Below, piece after piece: positions 24,976 to 36,694 of a stretch of 64,000 bases of DNA. The stretch comes from Anoplopoma fimbria (Eukaryota > Chordata > Actinopteri > Perciformes > Anoplopomatidae): contig NC_072450.1 in assembly GCF_027596085.1 (NCBI RefSeq), forward strand, positions 6,610,736-6,674,735, written 5' to 3'. The notes below the pieces were generated by a model. The model ran no database searches, was not told the origin of the DNA, and saw only the letters and a program-made list of their open reading frames with translations. The position numbers and the translations under genes are program-made. Position 1 is the first letter of the stretch; each line of letters starts with the position of its first letter.

Positions 24976-27553
24976 TCGACATACTATACTATGACGTTTT
25001 TAACACTTTTTTTCAACATACTATACTGTGACTTTTTTTGACACGCTATACTATGACCTTTTTTCGACTTTTTTCGACATACCATAATATGACTTTTTTT
25101 CGACATACTATACTATGACTTTGTTCGACATACTATACTATGACGTTTTTTGTAACTTTTTCGACATACCATGATATTACTTTTTTCGACACGCTATACT
25201 ATGACGTTTTTTTAACTTTTTCGACATACCATAATATGACTTTTTCGACTTGCTATATATACTAAGACTGACGTTTTTTCGACTTTTTTCGACATACCAT
25301 AATATGACTTTTTTTTTTAACTTTTTCGACATACCATAATATGACTTTTTTCGACAGGCTATACTATGACGTTTTTTCGACTTTTTTCGACATACCATAA
25401 TATGACTTTTTTCGACATACTATACTATGACTTTGTTCGACATACTATACTATGACGTTTTTTGTAACTTTTTTTTTTCGACATACCATAATATTACTTT
25501 TTTCGACACGCTATACTATGACGTTTTTTTAACTTTTTCGACATACCATAATATGACTTTTTCGACTTGCTATATATACTATTTTCGACATACTATACTA
25601 TGACTTTTTTACATACCATAATATGACTTTTTCGACATACTATACTATGACTTTTTTATGATTATTTTTTCGACATACTATAATATGACTTTTTAACACT
25701 TTTTTCGACTTGCTATACTATGACGTTTTTTTAACTTTTTCGACATACCATAATATGACTTTTTTCGACACATACTATACTATGACGATTTTTTTACTTT
25801 TTCGACATACCATAATATGACTTTTTCGACATATATACTATGACTTTTTTATGATTATTTTTTCGACATACTATACTATGACTTTTTTAAACTTTTTTTT
25901 TTCAACATACTATACTATGACTTTTTTTAACTTTTTTTCGACATACTATAATATGACTTTTTCGACATACTATACTATACTTTTTTCGACATACTATAAT
26001 ATGACTTTTTTATACTATGACTTTTTTCGACATACCATAATATGACTTTTTCGACATACTATACTATGACTTTTTTATGATTATTTTTTTCGACATACTA
26101 TAATATGACTTTTTAACATACTTTTTATGACTTTTTCGCTATACTATGACTTTTTTAACTTTTTCAACATACTATAATATTACTTTTTTCGACATACTAT
26201 ACTATGACTTTTTTTTACTTTTTTTCGACATACCATAATATGACTTTTTTCGACAGGCTATACTATACTTTTTATGACTTTTTTCGACATACTATAATAT
26301 GACTTTTTTCGACATACTATACTATGACTTTTTCGACATACTATACTATGACTTTTTTCGACACGACTATGACTTTTTTGTAACTTTTTCGACATACTAT
26401 AATATGACTTTTTTCGACATACTATACTATGACGTTTTTTTGTAACTTTTTCGACATACTATAATATGACTTTTTCGACATACTATACTATGACTTTTTT
26501 TATGACATACTATAATATGACTTTTTCGACTTACTATACTATGACTTTTTTTATGATTTTTTCGACATACTATAATATGACTTTTTTAACACTTTTTTCG
26601 ACATACTATAATATGACTTTTTTTTTTCGACATACTATACTATGACTTTTTTTAACTTTTTCGACATACTATAATATGACTTTTTCGACTTGCTATACTA
26701 TACTATGACTTTTTTTATGATTATTTTCGACATACTATATACTATGACTTTTTTTAAACTTTTTTTTTCAACATACTATACTATGACTTTTTTTAACTTT
26801 TTTTTTTCGACATACTATAATATGACTTTTTCGACTTGCTATATATACTATGACGTTTTTTCGACTTTTTTTCGACATACCATAATATGACTTTTTCGAC
26901 TTACTATACTATGACTTTTTTATGATTATTTTTTTACTATAATATGACTTTTTTAACATTTTTTTTTCGACTTGCTATACTATGACTTTTTTCGACATAC
27001 TATGACTTTTTTTACTTTTTCGACATACCATAATATGACTTTTTCGACTTGCTATACTATACTATGACTTTTTTTATGATTATTTTCGACATACTATACT
27101 ATGACTTTTTTTAATACTATTTTTTTCAACATACTATACTATGACGGTTTTTACTATAACTTTTTTTTCGACATACCATAATATGACTTTTTTCGACATA
27201 CTATACTATGACTTTTTTACTATACTTTTTTTCGACATACCATAATATGACTTTTTCGACATACTATACTATGACTTTTTTTATGACTTTGTTTGACATA
27301 CTATACTATGACTTTTTTAAGACTTTTTTCGACATACCATAATATTACTTTTTTAGACTTGCTATACTAAGACTTTTTTACATACTATATTTTTTTGGCA
27401 TGCTATACTATGACTTTTTACACTTTTTTCACATACTATACTATGACGTTTTTTTAATAACTTTTTCGACATACTATAATATTTTTTTCGACTTTTTTTT
27501 TTCGACACGCTATACTATGACGATTTTTTAAACTTTTTTTCAACATGCTATAC

Positions 27554-27877
27554 TGTAGAACAAAAAACTCCCACACACTGTCTACTTCACGTACATAGAC
27601 CTGAAGAGTTTATTTGGAAGTGTGAGAGGACTTTCTGTAGGAGTTAACATTCATTTTGCCTCTTTTTCTTTTTAACCTTTTCCTCCAGAAATCACACGGG
27701 CAACTCCAGCCGCAGAGAGGGAGGAAGAGGAGCAGGAAGCTTTTGCATGATCATCCATCAAACCAGCAGCAGCATCAGTGTTCTCAGGCTCTCTGTTCAG
27801 GCTCACTGACGCTCGGGAGACAAGTGTCTGCATCGCCATCTGCAGGAAATTCAGACTCACTGCATCTGTGCATTTTC
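27554..27877. repeat. Cassette 5
   Basis: Same structure as cassette 2 with a few private substitutions, for example AAGCTTTTGCATG in place of AAGCTGCTGCATG. Confidence 0.9.
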
Positions 27878-29810
27878 AACATACTATACTATGATGTTTT
27901 TAACACTTTTTTCGACATACCATATTATGACTTTTTCGACTTTATACTATGACTTTTTTATGACTTTGTTCGACATACTATACCATGACGTTTTTATTAA
28001 AATGTTTTTTTTGACATACTATACTATGACTTTTTTTAAACTTTTTTCACATACTATACTATGACTTTTTTTAACTTTTTTTTTTCGACATACTAATATG
28101 ACTTTTTTCGACTTGCTATACTATACTTTTTTATATGATTTTTTTTCGACATACTATACTATGACGTTTTTAACACTTTTTTCGACATACCATAATATGA
28201 CTTTTTTCAACGCTATACTATGACTTTTTTTAACTTTTTTTTCGACATACCATAATATGACTTTTTCGACTTGCTATATATACTATGACTTTTTTTATGA
28301 TTATTTTCGACATACTATACTATGACGTTTTTAACACTTTTTTCGACATACCATAATATTACTTTTTTCGACATACTATACTATGACTTTTTTTTACTTT
28401 TTCGACATACTATAATATGACTTTTTCGACATACTATACTATGATGTTTTTAACACTTTTTTTTTTTCGACATACCATAATATGACTTTTTCGACATACT
28501 ATACTATGACCTTTTTAACACTTTTTTCGACATACCATAATATGACGTTTTTTCGACTTTTTTTCGACATACCATAATATACTATACTATGACTTTTTTT
28601 ACCATAATATGACTTTTTTCGACATACTATACTATGACGTTTTTAACACTTTTTTCGACATGCTATAATATGACTTTTTTCGACATACCATAATATGACT
28701 TTTTTCGATTCGCTATACTATGATGTTTTTTTTACTTTTTCGACATACCATAATATGACTTTTTCGACTTGCTATACTATGTTTTTTTGACTTTTTTTTC
28801 GACATACCATACTATGACGTTTTTAACACTTTTTTCGACATACTATAATATGACTTTTTCGACATACTATACTATGACGTTTTTTTTACTTTTTCGACAT
28901 ACCATAATATGACTTTTTCGACTTGCTATACTATGACTTTTTTTTATGATTATTTTCGACATACTATACTATGACGTTTTTAACACTTTTTTCGACATAC
29001 TATAATGTGACTTTGTTCGACATACTATACTATGACGTTTTTTTGACTTTTTTCAACATACTATACTGTGATTTTTTTTAACTTTTTCGACATACCATAA
29101 TATGACTTTTTCGACTTGCTATACTATGACTTTTTTATGAGTTTTTTCAACATACTATGATGTTCTTTTTAAACCTTTTTTCAACATGCTGTACTATATC
29201 TTTTTATGATTTTTTCGACTTGCTATACTGACTTTTTTATGACTTTTTTCAACATACTATACTGTGACTTTTTTATGACTTAGTTCGACTTGCTATACTG
29301 ACTTTTTTATGAGTTTTTTCAACATACTATGATGTTCTTTTTAAACCTTTTTTCAACATGCTGTACTATATCTTTTTATGATTTTTTCGACTTGCTAGAC
29401 TATGACTTTTTTATGACTTTGTTCGACATACTATACTATGACGTTTTTTCGACATACCATAATATGAATTTTTTCGACATACTATACTATGACTTTTTTA
29501 AAACTTTTTTTTGACATGCTATACTGTGACTTTTTTCGACATGCTATACTATGACTTTTTTAAGACTTTTTTTCAACATACCATAATATGACTTTTTTCG
29601 ACTTGCTATACTATGACTTTTTTCGACTTTTTTTCGACATACCATAATATGACTTTTTTCAACATACTATACTATGACGTTTTTAAGATTTTTTTCGACA
29701 TACCATAATATTACTTTTTTAAGACTTGCTGTACTAAGACTTTTTTACAGATTTTTTTCAACATACTATACTATGACGTTTTTTTTAACTTTTTTTCGAC
29801 ATGCTATACT

Positions 29811-29975
29811 GTAGAACAAAAAACTCCCACACACTGTCTACTTCACGTGCATAGACCTTCATCAGGTTATTTTTGTGAAAAATAACCTGATGAAGGTCTA
29901 CGTGAAACGTTGTTACTGAAATATATTTATGCGCAAGTGAAGAAAACAGTGTGCGGGAGTTTTTTGTTCTATATT
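29811..29975. mobile_element. Inverted-repeat element inside the array
   Basis: Outer arms TAGAACAAAAAACTCCCACA and the complementary TGTGCGGGAGTTTTTTGTTCTA enclose an inner perfect hairpin (TAGACCTTCATCAGGTTATTTTT against its complement, with a loop of about 4 bases at 29876). The right arm has about 35 extra bases (containing GAAACGTTGTTACTGAAATA) that the left arm lacks. The left arm alone is what heads cassettes 2-5. The element family is not certain. Confidence 0.75.
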
Positions 29976-30796
29976 GTCTACCTAAGGTATTCTTCTACAC
30001 ACCTGTCGTCCTACTGGAGTGCAAAAGTTTTGCTCTTTTTTTGACATGCTATACTGTGACTTTTTCATGATTTTTTCCGACATACTATACTGTGACTTTT
30101 TTAATTTTTCAGGAATTTATTTTGCGACACACGGTACAATAACTCTTTCATGCATTTTTTGGACATACTAAGCTATGATCTTTTTTCATGACTACACTGT
30201 ACATATACATTACTAAGACTTTTTACACTCTGTGTTATAACTTTTTTTTTCTTTACAAGGATTTATTTTTGGCTTTCTTTTCCACATACTCATCTATGAC
30301 TTTATGGCTTTTTTGACATACTATATTATAACTATTTTATGACTTATTCAACATAATTTACAATGGCTTTTTTGACATATTACACTCTTACTTTATCATG
30401 ACTTTTAAGGATATATACTATACAAAGGCTTTTTTCAACATACAATACTATGACTATGACAGAACAGAATTTCGACATAGAATACTACGGCATTTTTAAT
30501 CCCTTTTTGTCGACATACTATACTATGACTGCTTTCTGGCTATTAACGACATATGATATACTATGACTTTTGTATAATATTATTTTACATACTATACTAT
30601 GACTGTTCACTAGAAACTACCCAATGACGTTTATACGACATTTTTCGACATACTAGACAATGTTTTCTTTTTGACATTCTCCACTATGACTTCTTTGGAG
30701 ATACTACATAATGACTTTTAATGATTGTAACATTTCCAAATCAAGTTTATTTAAGGAACTATTTGACAAAAAATTGAGTCATAAATAATCATTAAT

Positions 30797-33522
30797 TTTA
30801 TTGAATCACAATAACTTAAGACTAGTACAGTAAGCCCTGGACAGACCAGTGATGACAAACTGCATCAATCTGCTCTGATGTAAAGAGACTGTACACAAAA
30901 TATTCCTTTTCAAGTACTGTAACAAATCAGCTAGAAAAAGTCATCAAAATGCTGCAAGAGAGTCAACTATTTACAAGGTTATGTTACATATAAAAAATGT
31001 ACATAGCAAAGAAGGCTTAACATTCATTGAGTTTGTGAGTAATAAACTGAAGGACTGGTCAAATGCTTTTACGACATCCACACTTCTTAGAGCAGACTTT
31101 ACTCGAGACAAAACAGAGGATCAGTCTCTTTGTGCTTACAAGTACCATAGCAGGAGAGCCTCTACAATCTACACAGACATACGTATGGACAAAGAACATG
31201 GGGCACAAATCTGAAAAGTCCTAACAAATCTGATTCCATGCTGTAAGTCTCGGCAGTGCTGAAAACCATGCGGGGGAGGGGGGGATTTGGGGTGGGGGGG
31301 GGACAGACGCACATACAGCTTTTGGCTTCCGTTTTTTGAGATCAGAATGAATGTTGCATAGGATCTGTGACTCGAACACTGACAGCCGTGGACGTTGTGC
31401 TGGATGACATGACCCCGGCCTTTTTACGTCTGCCTGCCCTTCCCAGAAGGTAGGCTGGGAGGTTTAAAGAAAAATAAAAAGTACAATATTCTTTTACATT
31501 TCAAGCCACGGAAATAATGTCAAACTTTTTTTTACATCATCATTCAACCACGAGTACCTTTATACCTTTAACCTCTGATTAATTATATCACTATAAACAA
31601 AGCAGCATATACACTAGATTTCACATAATTAGTTGAACATGTTTGTTAGGACAGTTTTGTTCATCACAAATCACATAAACCAGAACTATGAGCGTGACGA
31701 AAGCACAGTTAAAGGAAAGGGGGATGAGGTATAAAATCAACACATCTTCTTAAACTTCCCTCATCCGATCAACCTGCAAAACGTTCTGATTTCGAGCACC
31801 AAAACACATCAATATATATTTTTTCTTTCTTGCTAGTGGTCCAAATATTTATACACCAGCTTCACAGCACAGAGGTTATACATGCATACACTTTAATTTG
31901 AAACCCCAAAGTACTGCTTCTCATTCATGTCTCAAGCATCGGTGTTTGATATGATGAGAGGTCGACGCCGCTCCCCGACAGCCCCGAGGTGCTCGAGGAG
32001 AGGGACGACTCAAAGCCCTGTTAAGTTTACAGCCATTTAGACAAAACAAAACAAAAAAAAAAAAAAAAAAAAACATCTGCAAATGCACATAGTCTGTTAG
32101 AAAAGAGTAAGGCATTGATTGTTAGAATTCAGTCCAGCACCAAAAGAGGTTTGTGCTACAACAGCCTGTTTGGGGCCAATGTGCATGGAGATCTAGAACC
32201 ATTATTAAATAATCAAAGTGAGAATTATGAAGTGGTGGAGCTGATGTTTGTGAAGTTACACAGATGGAAAAGGACATTATGTCAAACATGATACAAGTTT
32301 AAAGGATAAATCTAGCCATGGTGAATGTTTGAATCCCAGCTGGTGCCCATTACTCCTGAAAGACATTGTTTTTTTGAGCAAACAAGGACTCTAAAGGGAT
32401 CTACTGAATCAGATTTTGTCCTTGTTTTGTCTTGCCTTGTAAAATAAGTTACAGATGTTAGTGTCTGTGTTTACAGCTGTGTGTGTTTGGCCAATAACAC
32501 ATATGTACCTAATATGTTATTCTACTCCATTTCAAAGGAACTACTGTCTGGTAGAGAATATTTGGACTTTCCAATTGTCCTGGTGGTGATACAATGTTGC
32601 CACAGTGTTAACCAGCTTTAAATACCATGTCTATATCATGAATTTGCATTTATAAACACCAGTTATCTTTCTTTTTTTGTCCACAAAGGGCTTTGAATGC
32701 AGACATTTAACTGGAAAACATTAAGGTGTATCTGATAGGATGCTTTCAATTACTACACTATTTATTTATCTAAAAAAATGTAGCTTTGATAAAGTTCGGG
32801 TTTGAATAAAATCAAACAGTGAATAGAGTTTGGGATGTATTAATGAACAATCTCTCTGAGGAGTTTTTTTGAAGTGTGAGCGGTCATGCTGTGGGAGTTA
32901 ACATTCACGTTGCCCTGATTTATTCTTCAGCAATCACACTTCAGCCACAGAGGAGGAGGAGGAGGAGGAGGAGGAGGAGGAGGAGGTGGAGCAGAGAGCT
33001 GCTGGCTGTTCATTCATCCATCCAACCAGCAGCAGCCTCATCAGTGTTCTCAGCACCTCACCGACGCTCCAGAGACAAGAGTCTGTATCGCCATCTGCAG
33101 GCAGTTCGGACTCACTGCAGCGGTGCAGGACCAGGAGTATCCACGCTCCTGATGGGAGGACTGGCTGGCTGGTGTATGCTGATGACTGTAATGATGACGC
33201 CTCACCAACCGTGACAGGCTGTGTGCTTTGATTCTGTCTGTCTGAAGTAGAAGTCAGGCTCCTGACAGAGGAGCCACTGGCCACAGCGGTGAAAAGAAAA
33301 AAAAGAAAAAACTAAACAGCGCAGTGCAGTAGAAACCATCCCCTTTTCTGAAATGAAATCTGAACCTTTTTTTTTTTTTTTTTTTTTCTTTTTAAATATT
33401 TGGGTTACCTGCACCCAAATTAAGGTGGCTGGATTGTGTGTGGTGATATTTTTTACTCTAAAGAACATCTAGTCACAGTTCTTATTACAAAGGTCCTCCT
33501 GATAACCGACCCCAGTGTTACA
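30797..33522 (-). other. nav2: nav2 3' UTR with poly(A) signals
   Basis: The stretch downstream of the nav2 stop codon on the - strand. Two AATAAA signals appear at 30797-30802 and 30746-30751 (TTTATT on the + strand), just before the minisatellite edge, giving a trailer of about 2.7 kb. It includes an A/T homopolymer at about 32049-32072, a second at about 33367-33387, and (GGA)n at 32949-32986. Its distal part is duplicated at 17372-18926. The UTR limits are inferred. Confidence 0.6.
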
Positions 33523-33648
33523 TCACAAGGTGGACTCCAGCGACGTGTCCAGGATGTCGTCATGGTGACTGTTGCTGTTGGAGTCGCTGTCGTAGCTCTG
33601 AGGGCTCGATGACGTCGCCGCCTCCTTCAGACGCATCAGCATGTTCAT
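33523..33648 (-). CDS. nav2: nav2 terminal exon (T-0)
   Basis: Encodes MNMLMRLKEAA... to SLESTL, 41 residues, with TGA at 33523-33525. Acceptor GTGACAG. The Asp/Ser/His-rich tail is diagnostic for Nav2. Confidence 0.95.
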   Translation of the reverse strand: MNMLMRLKEAATSSSPQSYDSDSNSNSHHDDILDTSLESTL

Positions 33649-36405
33649 CTGTCACCGGAATCAAAGTGTCAGTCAGATTAAACTTTACCTTAAAAAACAT
33701 TAAGGTCCATTTAGTATCTTTCAATCTCTATAGCAGAAAAAAAGGAGTAAAAACTCTTAAGTGAGTCCCTCAAACTTGTTAAAGACAATAACGCTCTAAA
33801 GATGTTCTCTTTGCTTGATAGCTTTAACTGAATTTGAGATAGATGTTATGTTTGTTTCTGATGTATTTTTGTGATTTTATTGTGTTTCTGTTTCTTATTT
33901 CTATCATTTTTGTGTTTGATTTGATTTAGATCTTGCTCAACTTGAGTTATTTGTTGATTAAGGCATGGAAAGAGTCCTTATTTGTTTGTACTTGCTATTA
34001 TACTGTTTCCAAGGTCACGATTAAACTTTGATCATCTCATTTCTCATGAACTGTTTCTAAGAAAATGTATGTATTAAAAAAAGCAGTGTGTTGACATTAA
34101 TTGAAATTTAGGAAAGGATACTATATATTTGTGCTTGACTACCCTTTCATAGGAGAATCTGTTCTTCATGTGTGTTTTGGCTCACCAGTGGGTCTGCGTC
34201 GCTGTCGCTCTGCGGTGGCTCTTTCCGGACTCCTTCTCTCGGGGCAGAGTAGCCATCGAAGCCCACGTCCTCTGGGCGGAGCTGCAGCAGCGGGGGCCAA
34301 TCGGCCGGCGTGGACGAGGCTGACCACGGGTAGGTGTCGATCACCCAGGCGGCAGGGTCCTCCCACGCAGCTCTGCGGCCGTAGAGCTACAGAGAAAACA
34401 CAGAATATATAAACTGAAACATACTAGAAGTCCTGGATTTAAGCTTTTTTTTGTAGGCAACACTGAAAGCTACAAGCAAAAGTTAATTTGCAGTTCACAT
34501 CCATGTCTGTACAAAATGTCATCAAGCAATAAAAATGTCATAGAAAGTCGTTCTATAGTATGCCTCAAAAATATTCATAAAATGTTGCAAAAACGTTATA
34601 GTATAGTAAGTTACAATAAATGTCATAAAATATAGTAGAATAAGTCAGGAAAAGTCATATTATGTAATTTAAAAAAACATTCAAATGTCATAAAATGACA
34701 TAGTATAGCATGTCAAAAGAAATGTCAATTCTTTTTTTTTTATAATATTGTTATTTTTATTAATGTGATGGTATATTGTCATATAATTAGAGAGTATTAA
34801 AAAAGGGTAATAAATAAGTCATAGTATAATAAGTTATTCAAAAATATATATTTTTTATAAGTCATAGCATACTGTAGCATGTCATAAAAAAAAGTCACAA
34901 AACGTTATAGTATTGTAGGTTATAAAAAAGTCATAGTATAGTATATCAGAAAAAAGTCACAAAGAACTCACAGTATATGTCATAAAAAGTCATAAATAGA
35001 TTTTGAGCCAAATTTCAAAGTTGTCCCGAGAAACCAGAAACATAATAAACATCAAAATCTCTACGTTGCGATTTCTCTTCCGAGCTGATGAGAGCCATAT
35101 TTCTCTGCTGAGCTGAGCTCCCCTTCACTCCCACTCAGAGGTTTCATTCTGGTAATTAGCTGCTGCCTAATTAAATCAGATGCTAATTACATGCAGATTA
35201 AAAGTACAAATTGAATCCATTTCCCCTTTGATGAACACAACCCCGGTCTTCTGAGAGGGCACATCTGAACAGATGTATCGTTTCTCTGACTCATTACACT
35301 TCTACTTCAATCTGCTGGATCCTTTAAACGTCCCCTCAGGATGTGGAATCATCAATTAGTTTCATTCTTACAGCTAGAAGCATCATAAATATCCTAAAAC
35401 TGAAATAAAAATCCTTTGTTCTTTGGTCAGAGCATAATCAGTTAATCGTTTTCCATTTCTTGGGATATTAAACAGATTATGTGTGTGCGTTACCTGCAGT
35501 CCCTCCCGTACGGCCTCCAGCATGTAGGGGATGATGGAGTAGTTCCAGAGGTCAGTGAACCAAACCCTGGATCCCTCCACGTCCATGGGACAGGACAAGA
35601 AGAGACGGGGTCCTGCATGCCACAGAACGGGGAGGTAAGACACTCATTGTTTCTACACATTGACACATAATAAATGATCTTTCTTAAATCTTGCATCTGT
35701 CTCTTACCGATGGTGACATCAGAGGAGCTGTGTGTCTCCAGGAAGCGGTTGAGGTGGTGCCAGACCCGCGGGATCCAGTCGATGATCCTCACCAGCTCCA
35801 TGTTGCGCGTTCGGCTGCCGATCTCCGTCTCGATCAGCTTCCTCCTCAGGTGGCGGCCCAGGAAGCCTTTCACCGGCTCCATGTGGTTGGCACACAGCAC
35901 CCACCTTATCGGAAAACAAATATGTATATCAGGACTGTTCACACAAAAAAAATGCACCATCTCAATGTTTATGTCAAACCCAGTGTGTGGAGGATATGAG
36001 CAGCTGTTTACCTGAAGTTGTGGTGAAGCTGCAGGTTGGGGGCAGACGAGGTGGCTTGGCTCATGGTGCCGATAATGTACGGGCTGAAATGAGAGAAACA
36101 CATGATTATTATTCTTTCTGTCAGGTCCAACAAGATGTACGATACTTATTGAGTCAGTGGCCAAGTTGCGTTAAAGCAGAGCCGTTTAGAGGGTTTCACT
36201 CCGCATTGTGTTGTGTAGTACAACACCTGTTAGCTGTTCTAACAGGGATCTACTTTCAGTTGAAAACATCTGACCTGACGAGTGAAGCGAAATGTACATA
36301 TTTTTAACAAATCTGCATAAATTTCAGTCCTCACTCCGTAGTAATTTAGTGGCTGTGAATCCAAATTCAACATAATTGTTTTATATGATTCTGCAGATAC
36401 AGTAG

Positions 36406-36500
<95 letters not shown>

Positions 36501-36658
36501 CTGACCAGTGCTGGAAGTTGCAGTTGAAGACTCCGTTGAAGATCTCTCCCAGGGAGCTGACGTGGTGCAGGTTGTCCAGAATGACCACCAGAGGGCTGTC
36601 AGCCCCCGAGACACTGCTGCACTGCTCGGCCAAACCCGACAGGTACTGACGCAACTCC

Positions 36659-36694
<36 letters not shown>

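Larger units (their letters stand above)
18927..30720. repeat. AT-rich minisatellite array, about 11.8 kb
   Basis: Hundreds of units of about 25-32 bp built on GACATACTATACTATGAC and GACATACCATAATATGAC, joined by T runs of varying length, often ending CG. The last 0.7 kb (about 30.0-30.72 kb) is degenerate, as expected for the edge of an array. Several 1-2.5 kb blocks recur in nearly the same order, each followed by a unique-sequence cassette, giving a higher-order structure. All the Tyr/Phe/Thr-rich frames in it are artefacts. Confidence 0.97.

Noticed and set aside
18708..27952. Repeated frame starting MPLFLFNLFLQKSHGQLQPQ in every cassette
   Set aside because: The frame is shared because the cassettes are copies of untranslated nav2 trailer DNA. 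It is not conserved as coding in the homologue at 32876, which has indels, and it runs into satellite units.
19967..29514. Tyr/Phe/Asp-rich and Lys/Ser-rich frames in the minisatellite
   Set aside because: Translations of an AT-rich tandem repeat, with no start, splice or domain support.
29880..29920. Functional hammerhead ribozyme
   Set aside because: The core strings are present but stems I and II do not pair well by eye, so it is kept only as a low-certainty finding.
18927..30720. CRISPR array
   Set aside because: The setting is eukaryotic, the units abut without unique spacers, and there are no cas genes.
30981..31214. 77-codon + strand frame near the nav2 poly(A) signals
   Set aside because: It lies antisense within the inferred nav2 trailer and has no family resemblance or codon bias that I can see.
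35490..36164. 224-codon continuous - strand frame across nav2 exons T-2 to T-4
   Set aside because: Only parts agree with Nav2. It reads through two introns and uses the wrong frame in places; the spliced exons explain it.
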